Source of the DNA: UBA2199 sp964628035
GTDB taxonomy: Bacteria > Acidobacteriota > Aminicenantia > UBA2199
Assembly (NCBI GenBank): GCA_964628035.1
Contig: CAZVPI010000010.1
Span: forward strand, 35,502-99,501
DNA: 64,000 nt
Reading direction: 5' to 3'
Below are positions 51,273 to 58,502 of this stretch, one piece after another. The stretch's first letter is position 1. Every line of letters begins with the position of its first letter. The notes below the pieces were generated by a model, which was not told the origin of the DNA, did no database searches, and was given only the letters and a program-made list of their open reading frames with translations. Both the position numbers and the translations under genes were made by a program.

Positions 51273-51824
51273 TCAGAACCCCTTGGGCTCCATGATCAGC
51301 ACCTGGTCCTTGCCGTCGATCTCCTGCAGCAGAACGCGGACCCGCTCGCGGCGTGAGGTGGGCAGGTACTTGCCCTTGAAGTCGGGGCAGATGGGCAGCT
51401 CGCGGTGGCCGCGGTCGATGAAGACCGCCAACTGCAGCGTCGCCGGCCGGCCCAGTTCGAAGATGGAGTCCATGGCGGCGCGGATGGTGCGGCCGGTGAA
51501 GACGACGTCGTCGATGAGGACGATGTCCCGGTCCTCGACCGGGAAATCGATGCGTGTCTTCTTGACCGCCGGCTGCTGCTCGTGGCGGTGCAGGTCGTCG
51601 CGGAACATGGTGATGTCGAGGATGCCCAGGGGGATGTCAACCCCCTCCAGTTCCTTGATCAGGACCTGGACGCGGCGGGCGATGTGCACGCCCCGGGTCT
51701 GGATGCCGATCAGGGCCAGCTTGTCCGCCTCGCGGTTGCGTTCGAGGATCTCAATGGCCAGGCGCTGCAGGGTGCGCTTCATTTTTTTGTCGTCCATGAT
51801 CTTGGCCTTGATTTTTTCGTCCAT
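51273..51824 (-). CDS. pyrR: Pyrimidine operon regulator / uracil phosphoribosyltransferase PyrR
   Basis: PyrR binds pyr mRNA in response to UMP and also has uracil phosphoribosyltransferase activity. The 183-residue protein has the PRPP-binding motif DIVLIDDVVFTGRTIRAA and the family's N-terminal KRTLQRLAIEI...LALIGIQTRG. ATG 51824 is preferred since GGAGAG lies just ahead; the frame extends to 51851 without a ribosome site. The leader to the promoter is only about 20 bases, so an attenuator upstream of pyrR is not evident. Confidence 0.92.
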   Translation of the reverse strand: MDEKIKAKIMDDKKMKRTLQRLAIEILERNREADKLALIGIQTRGVHIARRVQVLIKELEGVDIPLGILDITMFRDDLHRHEQQPAVKKTRIDFPVEDRDIVLIDDVVFTGRTIRAAMDSIFELGRPATLQLAVFIDRGHRELPICPDFKGKYLPTSRRERVRVLLQEIDGKDQVLIMEPKGF

Positions 51825-51849
51825 GGTTCTCTCCTGTGGGGGAAACCCC

Positions 51850-51877
51850 ATTATAGCCGATCGGCCGCGATTTTCAA
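51850..51877 (-). promoter_or_regulatory. Promoter of the pyrR-pyrB-pyrC operon
   Basis: Minus strand TTGAAA (51872-51877), 16-base spacer, TATAAT (51850-51855), overlapping the stop region of the upstream AlaX-like gene. Confidence 0.6.
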
Positions 51878-53106
51878 GCCCGCGGCGCCGTTGCGGCGCC
51901 GAGCAGCGCCAGGGCCTCGGGGAGGCGGGACAGGTCGCTGGCCCGCCCCTCGATCAGGACGGCGCTCCCTCCTCCCTTGCCTGCCAGCAGGGCGAAGAAG
52001 GGTGCGGCCAGCGGGCGCAGGTCGGCGCCGCCGCCGCAGCCGGCGACGACCAGGGCCTCGTTGTCGGGCCGGGACCGCGAGTAGGCCACGACCGGGCGGC
52101 CGGCGGCCATGACGGCCGAGGCGAAGGCGCGCAGCTCGGCGGCGTCGGCGCCGGCGAACTCGCGCACCACCAGCGGCTCGCCGCCGGCGGCCGCCGCGGC
52201 CGCCTCGCGCTCCATCTCCAGCCGACGGGCGCGCTGGGCCTGTCGCCGCAGCTCGTCGCGCTCGCCGATCAGGGCCTCGACCTGCCCGGGGATCTCCGCG
52301 GGGGACAGGGTGACCAGGCGCTGCAGCCGCTGCGCCATCTCGTGCTTCAGGCGGTGATCGCGCAGGGCGCGCCCGCCGGCGACATAGTAGAGGCGGGCGT
52401 TGCCGCGCACGCGCTCGACGCGGAGGATCTTCAGCGGCGCCAGCTCGGCGCTGCTGGCCACGTGGGTGCCGCCGCAGGCCGAGCGGTCGAAGCCGGCGAT
52501 CTCCACCACGCGGATGCGGCCCCGCACCTTGGGGGCGCGGCGCAGCCCCAGGCCGGAGACGTCGTCGGTTTCGAACACCCGCACCGCCAGCGACTCCCAG
52601 GCGCGGCGGGCGAACTCCTCCTCCAGCGCCGCGATCTCCTCGTCGTCATAGGACGGGCGGCCGGTCTCGATCGAGGAGTGCTCGGGGCCGATGGCGAAGG
52701 AGAGGGTGGGGGCCCCGTACAGGCGCACCAGGATCTGGGAAAGCATGTGCTGGGCGGTGTGCTGCTGCATGAGGTCGTAGCGGCGGGCGAAATCGAGGCG
52801 CAGTTCCACCGGGCCGGGGCCCGGGTCGCCGGCCAGCGCGTGGATCACGTCGCCGTCTTCCTCGTCCAGCGCCAGCAGCGGCAGGCCGTTGATCGTCCCG
52901 CGGTCGGCCGGCTGGCCGCCCCCCTCGGGGCGGAAGATCGTCCGCTCGAGGCGGACCAGCCAGCGGCCGTCGCGGCATTGCCGGGACGAGGGCATGGTGG
53001 TCAGCTCGCGGCAGTAGGAATCCTCGAGGTAGACCCTTTCGCTCATCGGCCGCTTGCCCGCCCGGGCGGCGTTGCCGGGATGGTGCGGCGGCGCGTTCTG
53101 TTCCAT
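51874..53106 (-). CDS. AlaX-like alanyl-tRNA editing protein with C-terminal extension
   Basis: A 410-residue protein related to the editing half of alanyl-tRNA synthetase, which removes Ser or Gly from mischarged tRNA-Ala. The N-terminal barrel has EGGGQPADRG; the editing zinc site is QQHTAQHML plus CGGTHV. The C-terminal half has a long coiled-coil (LIGERDELRRQAQRARRLE) and a DHHA1-like domain ending AGKGGGSAVLIEG. It is thus an AlaX-L type protein without the aminoacylation domain. ATG 53106 follows GGGGAG; upstream codons up to 53166 overlap the divergent promoter. Confidence 0.85.
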   Translation of the reverse strand: MEQNAPPHHPGNAARAGKRPMSERVYLEDSYCRELTTMPSSRQCRDGRWLVRLERTIFRPEGGGQPADRGTINGLPLLALDEEDGDVIHALAGDPGPGPVELRLDFARRYDLMQQHTAQHMLSQILVRLYGAPTLSFAIGPEHSSIETGRPSYDDEEIAALEEEFARRAWESLAVRVFETDDVSGLGLRRAPKVRGRIRVVEIAGFDRSACGGTHVASSAELAPLKILRVERVRGNARLYYVAGGRALRDHRLKHEMAQRLQRLVTLSPAEIPGQVEALIGERDELRRQAQRARRLEMEREAAAAAAGGEPLVVREFAGADAAELRAFASAVMAAGRPVVAYSRSRPDNEALVVAGCGGGADLRPLAAPFFALLAGKGGGSAVLIEGRASDLSRLPEALALLGAATAPRA

Positions 53107-53175
53107 GCTCGGCTCCCCAGTTTCATGCGCGACTGCCATTCTCCGCCGCGGCCGGCTGTTTGTCAACCTCCGGTT

Positions 53176-53204
53176 TTGACAAGGCGCATGCCCTGTTCTA
53201 CAAT
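53176..53204 (+). promoter_or_regulatory. Promoter of the thioredoxin-fold gene
   Basis: TTGACA (53176-53181), 17-base spacer, TACAAT (53199-53204), then GGAGG at 53216-53220. Confidence 0.8.
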
Positions 53205-53228
53205 GTCCCCCTCCCGGAGGTCATGATC

Positions 53229-53738
53229 ATGAAGTCCATAGCGATCGTCCGTGAACGATGTCTCCCTTGGCTGCTGCTGGCGGCCGCCCTGCTGCTCTCG
53301 GCTTTGTTGCCCGCCCAGTCGCCGGCTGGGACACGGCCGTCCATCTACGATCCCGACGCCGACGCCAAGGCGCAGATCGCCGCAGCCGTCCAGCGCGCCG
53401 GCGCCGAGGACCGCTGCATCCTGCTGATGTTCGGCGGCAACTGGTGCCCCTGGTGCCACCGCCTGCACGGGCTGCTCGCGTCCGACGCCGCGATCGTCGG
53501 GCTGCTGAAAGAGCGCTACATCGTGATCCTGATCGACATCGGCGAAAAGCCCGGCCAGCCCCTGAACCAGGACCTGGTCGACCTGTACCGCGTCAAGGGT
53601 TTCGGCTCCCCGGCGCTGGCCGTTCTCGACAAGCGGGGCAAGCTCCTGTGCGCCCAGTCGACCGGCGTCCTGGAAAAAGGCAAGGGGCACGATGCCGCCA
53701 AAGTGCTGGCCTTCCTCAAGCTGCAGATCGGGGAGTAA
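53229..53738 (+). CDS. Exported thioredoxin-fold protein
   Basis: A 169-residue protein with a signal peptide (about residues 1-32) and a thioredoxin-like domain. The redox motif is GGNWCPWCHRL (C-P-W-C), and the cis-Pro region is FGSPALAVLDKRGK. Probably a periplasmic thiol-disulfide protein or a reductant for envelope proteins. ATG 53229 has the best spacing to GGAGG; ATG 53223 is possible. Confidence 0.85.
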   Translation: MKSIAIVRERCLPWLLLAAALLLSALLPAQSPAGTRPSIYDPDADAKAQIAAAVQRAGAEDRCILLMFGGNWCPWCHRLHGLLASDAAIVGLLKERYIVILIDIGEKPGQPLNQDLVDLYRVKGFGSPALAVLDKRGKLLCAQSTGVLEKGKGHDAAKVLAFLKLQIGE

Positions 53739-53746
53739 GCGCCCAC

Positions 53747-54931
53747 ATGGCCGCCGGCGCCGGCCCGCTCTTCGCCTACCAGCGCCAGGGCCTGGATGAC
53801 CCTTCCCCCGGGGGCCGTTATTTCGCCCAGGTGGCCCGCGGGCTGGAGGATCTCGCCCGCGACGAGTTGCAGGAGCTGGGGGCCCGGAGCGTGGAAGCCG
53901 GGGCCAGCGGCCTCCATTTCCGCCACGATGCCGCCGGGCTGTACCGGGTCAACTACGCCTCGCGCCTGGTCACGAGGGTGCTGGCGCCGTTGGCCGAGTT
54001 CGACTGCTTCTCCGCCGGGGCCCTGTACGAGGCAACCCGCGCCGTCCCCTGGGAGGAGATTCTCGCCCCGGAAAAGACCTTCGCCGTCTTCGCCCATGTC
54101 CGTGACAGCCGCGTCACCCATTCGCAGTTCGCCGCCCTGCGCGTGAAGGACGCCATCGCCGACCGCTTCCGCGACCGCTGCGGCAGGCGCCCTGACGTCG
54201 ATCCCGAGGATCCCGACGCCTGGATCCACCTGAGCCTGCGCTCCGACCGCGCCCAGCTGAGCCTCGATGCCTCGGGGGGCTCGCTGCACCGCCGCGGCTA
54301 CCGGCAACGGACGGTGGCGGCGCCGCTGCAGGAGACCCTCGCCGCCGCCCTGGTGCGCCTGAGCGGCTGGCAGGGGGAGCGGCCGCTGGTCGATCCCATG
54401 TGCGGATCGGGGACCATTCTGGCCGAAGCCTGCCTGCACTACTGCCGCATCGCATCGGCCTTCCGCAGGGAGCGCTTCGGCTTCGAGCTCCTTCCCGATT
54501 TCGACGCCGCCGCCTGGGCCGGGGTGCGCCGGGAACTCGATGCCGCCCGCCGCCCCCTGCCGCCGGGGCTGATCCGCGGCAGCGACATCGACCGCCAGGC
54601 CGTGGCCGCCTGCCGCGAGAACCTGCGCCAGGTCCCGGGGACGCGTGGCCTGGCCGTCGAAAGGAAGGACTTCCGCGAGCTGCCCGGGATCGAGGGCGCA
54701 ACCATCGTCTGCAATCCGCCCTACGGCGTCCGCGTCGGCGAGGCGGAGCAGGCCCTGGCGCTGCTGAAGGAATTCGGCGACTTCCTCAAGCAGCGCTGCC
54801 GGGGCTCGACCGCCTACGTCCTCTGCAACAGCGCGGAGATGGTCCGCGCCGTCGGCCTGAAGCCCGCGCGCCGTTTCGTCCTCTTCAACGGACCGCTGGA
54901 GTGCCGCCTGCTCAAGATCGAAATTTTTTGA
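53747..54931 (+). CDS. THUMP-domain rRNA/tRNA guanine N2-methyltransferase (RlmL/Trm14-like)
   Basis: A 394-residue methyltransferase: an N-terminal THUMP-type RNA-binding region (about 25-160), then the UPF0020 Rossmann domain. LVDPMCGSGTILAEA is the SAM-binding motif and IVCNPPYGVRVG the catalytic N-P-P-Y motif for base amino-group methylation. It corresponds to the N-terminal half of RlmL (23S m2G2445) but Trm14-type tRNA enzymes have the same layout, so the target is open. It follows the thioredoxin gene by 8 bases. Confidence 0.88.
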   Translation: MAAGAGPLFAYQRQGLDDPSPGGRYFAQVARGLEDLARDELQELGARSVEAGASGLHFRHDAAGLYRVNYASRLVTRVLAPLAEFDCFSAGALYEATRAVPWEEILAPEKTFAVFAHVRDSRVTHSQFAALRVKDAIADRFRDRCGRRPDVDPEDPDAWIHLSLRSDRAQLSLDASGGSLHRRGYRQRTVAAPLQETLAAALVRLSGWQGERPLVDPMCGSGTILAEACLHYCRIASAFRRERFGFELLPDFDAAAWAGVRRELDAARRPLPPGLIRGSDIDRQAVAACRENLRQVPGTRGLAVERKDFRELPGIEGATIVCNPPYGVRVGEAEQALALLKEFGDFLKQRCRGSTAYVLCNSAEMVRAVGLKPARRFVLFNGPLECRLLKIEIF

Positions 54932-54976
54932 AACGGATATCCCGGCTTGGCGGGGGCGTCAGGGAAACGGCACCGC

Positions 54977-55219
54977 TCAAAAAGGCAGTCTTTTGCTTGC
55001 GCGCGGCAAAGATGGGGCGGGCGCTTGTTTTGCCCGGCGCCGGCGCCCGCACCCGGCAAGGGGCCGGAGCCTCCCTTCACGCAGGCGGCGCCCGATCATA
55101 TTCCGCAGGGTCTCTTCCGCCTCGTGGGCCGTCTCGCCTTCCGCGCGCAAGCCGAGCCTGGCGCAGCAGGCCAGGAAACGCGTGCCCCGGCGCTGGAGGG
55201 TGTAGGGAAAGTTGCGCAT
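54977..55219 (-). CDS. Small possible HicB-like protein
   Basis: An 80-residue frame starting MRNFPYTLQRRGTRFLACC, followed by LRAEGETAHEAEETLRNMI, which resembles the HicB/UPF0150 pattern of a small beta sheet plus an EEA-type helix. The tail is basic and low-complexity. It begins 7 bases after the BatA-like gene in the same direction. No good ribosome site is visible and GC-rich frames are common here, so it may be spurious. No HicA partner is present. Confidence 0.4.
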   Translation of the reverse strand: MRNFPYTLQRRGTRFLACCARLGLRAEGETAHEAEETLRNMIGRRLREGRLRPLAGCGRRRRAKQAPAPSLPRASKRLPF

Positions 55220-55226
55220 CGGCGGC

Positions 55227-56219
55227 TCAGGGCAGCGTGCGCAGGAGCGAGCGCCGCGCGGCCTCGGCCAGGAATAGGAGCAGCAGGCCGGCGGCGATGA
55301 ACCAGGGGAACAGCTCGGTCGCCTCGTGGTAGCGCCGGCCGCGGATGCTCGTCTTCTCCCAGCGGTCGATCTCGGCGAAGATGGCCTGCAGCGAGTCGCG
55401 GTCGGTGGCGCGGAAATAGAGGCCGCCGGTCGTCCTGGCGATCTCGCCCAGCAGTTCCTCGTCGATCTCCACGTTGACCATGACGTGGCGCCGGCGCCCG
55501 AACGCGTCGAGGACCGGATAGGGGGCCTGGCCGCGTGTGCCGACGCCGATGGCGTAGACCTTGACATTGTGGTCGCGGGCCATCTTGGCGGCGTCGCGGG
55601 GGTCGATCTCGCCGCGGTTGTTGACGCCGTCGGTCAGCAGGATGACGATGCGGGTCTTGGCCGGAGAGTGGCGGACGCGGTTGACGGCGGCGGCCAGGGC
55701 CATGCCGATGGCCGTGCCGTCCTCCAGCTCGCCGAGCTCGGTCTCGGCCAGCATGAGCTTCAGGATGTCGTAATCAACGGTCAGCGGGCAGCGGGTGGCG
55801 GCGACGGCGGCGAAGACGATCAGCCCCAGCCGGTCGTCGCGGCGCTTCTCGACGAAGGAGGCGATGACCTCCTTGGCCACCTCCAGACGGTTCTTGGGCT
55901 TGAAGTCAACGGCGGCCATCGAGCCCGAGATGTCGAGGGTGAGCAGGATGTCCAGGCCGCGCTGCTCCTCGGCCCGGAGCGTGTGCAGCAGCTGCGGCCG
56001 GGCCAGGGCCAGCAGGAAGAGGAGAAGCGCCAGGGCCTTGAAGGCGTCGAGGCGGCGGACCAGGAAGTCCTTCAGCCGCGGCGGCGCCGGCGGCAGCAGC
56101 CCCTGGTCGGCGAACCATACATGGCGCTGCCCGCGCCGCCCCAGGAAGCGCCGCCACCAGGCCAGCAGCGGCAATAGCGCCAACAGCAGGAGATAGGGTT
56201 CAGCGGCCAGCCTGGGCAC
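55227..56219 (-). CDS. BatA-type von Willebrand factor A membrane protein
   Basis: A 330-residue protein with N-terminal membrane segments (about 5-25 and 55-75), a VWA domain and a C-terminal membrane helix. The MIDAS metal site is DISGSMAAVDFKPKNR, with later LLTDGVNNRGE. BatA/BatB proteins act in the periplasm of Bacteroides, Leptospira and others, linked to aerotolerance or MoxR-type assembly. GTG 56219 overlaps the BatD-like stop by 20 bases. Confidence 0.85.
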   Translation of the reverse strand: MPRLAAEPYLLLLALLPLLAWWRRFLGRRGQRHVWFADQGLLPPAPPRLKDFLVRRLDAFKALALLLFLLALARPQLLHTLRAEEQRGLDILLTLDISGSMAAVDFKPKNRLEVAKEVIASFVEKRRDDRLGLIVFAAVAATRCPLTVDYDILKLMLAETELGELEDGTAIGMALAAAVNRVRHSPAKTRIVILLTDGVNNRGEIDPRDAAKMARDHNVKVYAIGVGTRGQAPYPVLDAFGRRRHVMVNVEIDEELLGEIARTTGGLYFRATDRDSLQAIFAEIDRWEKTSIRGRRYHEATELFPWFIAAGLLLLFLAEAARRSLLRTLP

Positions 56220-57144
56220 GGTCGGTTTCCTGGGCCCGGCGGCGGGCGCGGTGGCGTTCAATGACGGCGTCGAGGGCCGGCCAGAGTGCCGCCACCTCGG
56301 CGGTCGCCGGCTCCCGACGGGCGAACTTGACCAGGTCGGACAGGTCAAGGACGCTCCGCAGGACGGCGACCAGGGCGGCGTCGTCCTCGCGCTCGGCCAG
56401 CTGAGCCGCGGTCTCGGCCGTGGTGCAGTCCTCGGCGTTGAAGCCGTAGGCGCGCCGGCTGAAGCGCTTGACCAAGGCGCTGAGGGCGACGAAGAAGGGC
56501 CGTGGGTCCCCGGCCGCAGGCCCCTGCTGGCGCAGGAGCTGCAGCGCCGTGGCGAGCTCCTCCTCGGGCGGCGGCAACGGGGGGGAGGCGGCAGGGCGGC
56601 GGCGCCGGCGGAGCAGGAACGCCGCCAGGGCGGCCAGCAGCAGGAGCGCCAGCAGGGCGGCAGCGTAAGGGAATAGATGGCGGGGATGGCCCGGCAGGGG
56701 CAGCGGCTCCTTCAGCGGCTGGATGTCGCGGTCCTCCTCGCCCAGCAGCGAGCGGACGCGGATGACCAAGCGGCCGCTCACGCCGCCCTCCTCGCTTCCG
56801 GCCGGGAGGAAATCGGCCGCGAAGGGGCCGACGGTGAAATCGCCGGTGCGGAAAAAGGCGACGGTGAGGATCTCCTCGAAAGCGCGGCCCGGGCCAGCGG
56901 CCGCGGGCGGAAGGGCGCGGCGCGAGAGAATCTCGCAGGCCTCGCCGCCGGGCAGGAGGCATCCCGGGGCGGCGCGCACCACCATGCGCTCGGCCCCGGG
57001 GCCGGCGCGCGCCGCCACGCGCAGCTCGACGTGTTCGCCGACGGTGACCGTCGAGGCCGAGGCCGACAGGGTGACCTGCGCGGCTCGGGATGGAGCGGCC
57101 AGCGCCAGGCTGAGCAGGAGCAGGGCGGCGGGCCGGCGGCTCAT
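56200..57144 (-). CDS. BatD-like exported membrane protein
   Basis: A 314-residue protein with a signal peptide (about 1-21), a beta-sandwich extracytoplasmic region (TVTVGEHVELRVAARAG), one membrane helix (about 158-178, followed by RRRRRP) and a C-terminal cytoplasmic helical region (ALSALVKRFSRRAYGFNAED). The layout is that of BatD or DUF4381-type proteins in VWA operons. Overlaps the DUF58 gene by 4 bases and the VWA gene by 20. Confidence 0.75.
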   Translation of the reverse strand: MSRRPAALLLLSLALAAPSRAAQVTLSASASTVTVGEHVELRVAARAGPGAERMVVRAAPGCLLPGGEACEILSRRALPPAAAGPGRAFEEILTVAFFRTGDFTVGPFAADFLPAGSEEGGVSGRLVIRVRSLLGEEDRDIQPLKEPLPLPGHPRHLFPYAAALLALLLLAALAAFLLRRRRRPAASPPLPPPEEELATALQLLRQQGPAAGDPRPFFVALSALVKRFSRRAYGFNAEDCTTAETAAQLAEREDDAALVAVLRSVLDLSDLVKFARREPATAEVAALWPALDAVIERHRARRRAQETDRAQAGR

Positions 57145-58055
57145 CGGGCGTACTTCTTGCGCCGGCGCAGGAACAGGTCGAAGAGGGGCTTCTCGCAGTC
57201 CATGTCGGCCCGGACCGACAGCGTGTCGATGCCGTGCCGGCGGAAGAACTCGCGGCGCCGGAGTTCCTGCTCGGCGCGGCGGCGCAGGAATCCGTCGCGC
57301 AGCCCCGGGCGGCCGAAGTCGGCGGCGAACACGGAGAGGCGCTCCAGGTCGCGCAGGAAGAAATAGCCGCCGCGCGGCGGTTCCGCCTCGGCGCGGTCGG
57401 CGATGGTGACGGCGATCAGGTCATGCTTGCGGCCGGCGATCTTCAGCGCCGTCTCGTAGCCCTGGTCCAGGAAGTCGGATATGAGGAAGACGACGGCCTT
57501 TTTCTTGATCAGCGAGGTCAGGTAGGCCATGGCGCCGGCGATCGACGTCCCCCGGCCCGCGGGCTGGAACTCGATGATGTCGCGGATCAAGCGCAACAGG
57601 TGGGTGCGGCCCTTCTGCGGCGGCGTGTACTGCTCGATGCGGTCGCTGAACAGCAGCAGCCCCACCTTGTCGTTGTTGAGCATGGCCGTGAAGGCGATGA
57701 TCGCCGAAAGCTCGGCCGCGGCCTCCTTCTTGCTGCGGGCGGCGGAAGCGAAGCGCAGCGAGGCCGACAGGTCGAGGGCCAGGATGAGGGTCAGCTCGCG
57801 CTCCTCGACGAACTGCTTGACGAAGAGGCGTCCCAGGCGCGACGAGACGTTCCAGTCGATGAAACGCGGATCGTCGCCCTGCTGGTACTCGCGAACCTGG
57901 GAGAACTCCATGCCCCGGCCCTTGAAGGCCGAATGGTACTCGCCGGCGAAGACGTCGCGGGCCGCCTTGCGCGAGAGGATCTCGATGCGCTTGATCTTGC
58001 GGAACAGCTCCTCGGCGACCATGGTCTTGGCGGACCCGACCGCGCTTCCCCTCAC
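57141..58055 (-). CDS. DUF58 protein (VWA-like, MoxR-associated)
   Basis: A 304-residue protein with the DUF58 signature GRGMEFSQVREYQQGDDPRFIDWNVSSRLGRLFVKQF, followed by a VWA-like fold with ALDLSASLRF. Such proteins partner with MoxR AAA ATPases; here no moxR gene is in the operon. GTG 58055 overlaps the stop of the small upstream gene (GTGA) and is preferred; ATG 58022 is the alternative. Confidence 0.85.
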   Translation of the reverse strand: MRGSAVGSAKTMVAEELFRKIKRIEILSRKAARDVFAGEYHSAFKGRGMEFSQVREYQQGDDPRFIDWNVSSRLGRLFVKQFVEERELTLILALDLSASLRFASAARSKKEAAAELSAIIAFTAMLNNDKVGLLLFSDRIEQYTPPQKGRTHLLRLIRDIIEFQPAGRGTSIAGAMAYLTSLIKKKAVVFLISDFLDQGYETALKIAGRKHDLIAVTIADRAEAEPPRGGYFFLRDLERLSVFAADFGRPGLRDGFLRRRAEQELRRREFFRRHGIDTLSVRADMDCEKPLFDLFLRRRKKYAR

Positions 58056-58324
58056 ATCGACTCGATGGTGATGCGGCCGCTGTAGCTGATCTTGAAGTTG
58101 GTGGGATAGCCCAGCTTCATGTTCCAGACCTTGGGCAGGCTCTCGCCCAGCTGCACGAAGGCCGACTTCAGCTCCAGCGGGACCCTGGCGATCATCTCGA
58201 TGCCCTCGACGTTGGCGTAGTTGAGCCGGACGACCTTGTCCCGGCAGGTGAATTCCAGGCTGTACTTGCCGGCCGACGTGTTCTGGATGTAGATCATCGA
58301 AACGTCAAACACCTTTTCGTCCAT
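58052..58324 (-). CDS. Small conserved-looking protein heading the DUF58 operon
   Basis: A 90-residue protein starting MDEKVFDVSMIYIQNTSAGK, predicted mainly beta with no signal peptide. AGGAGG six bases before the ATG and a promoter upstream support it. It is translationally coupled to the DUF58 gene. The family is not recognised. It occupies the position where moxR usually stands, but it has no P-loop and is far too small to replace it. Confidence 0.7.
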   Translation of the reverse strand: MDEKVFDVSMIYIQNTSAGKYSLEFTCRDKVVRLNYANVEGIEMIARVPLELKSAFVQLGESLPKVWNMKLGYPTNFKISYSGRITIESM

Positions 58325-58359
58325 GGCGTTCCTCCTGGTTCCGGCCTCTCGCAGGGCCC

Positions 58360-58389
58360 ATTGTAGCAAAAGCGGGGGCCGGGAGGCAA
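58360..58389 (-). promoter_or_regulatory. Promoter of the DUF58/Bat operon
   Basis: Minus strand TTGCCT (58384-58389), 18-base spacer, TACAAT (58360-58365), 36 bases before the ATG at 58324. Confidence 0.55.
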
Positions 58390-58441
58390 ATCGGGTCCTT
58401 CGCGTCGCCGGACTCAGGAAATCCCTGATGGTGCGGCGGTC

Positions 58442-58470
58442 TTGCATTTTGCCCGGCGATTGCGTATACA
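58442..58470 (+). promoter_or_regulatory. Candidate promoter of the PilB-like gene
   Basis: TTGCAT (58442-58447), 17-base spacer, TATACA (58465-58470). The -10 covers an in-frame ATG at 58470, which argues for the later ATG at 58503 as the true start. Confidence 0.5.
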
Positions 58471-58502
58471 TGAGCGCAGGGGGCGGAGAAGAAGCGGGCG
58501 GC

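Noticed and set aside
49756..53226. 1156-codon plus-strand open frame opposite the pyr operon and AlaX
   Set aside because: Shadow of pyrC, pyrB, pyrR and AlaX; no domain and low-complexity residues.
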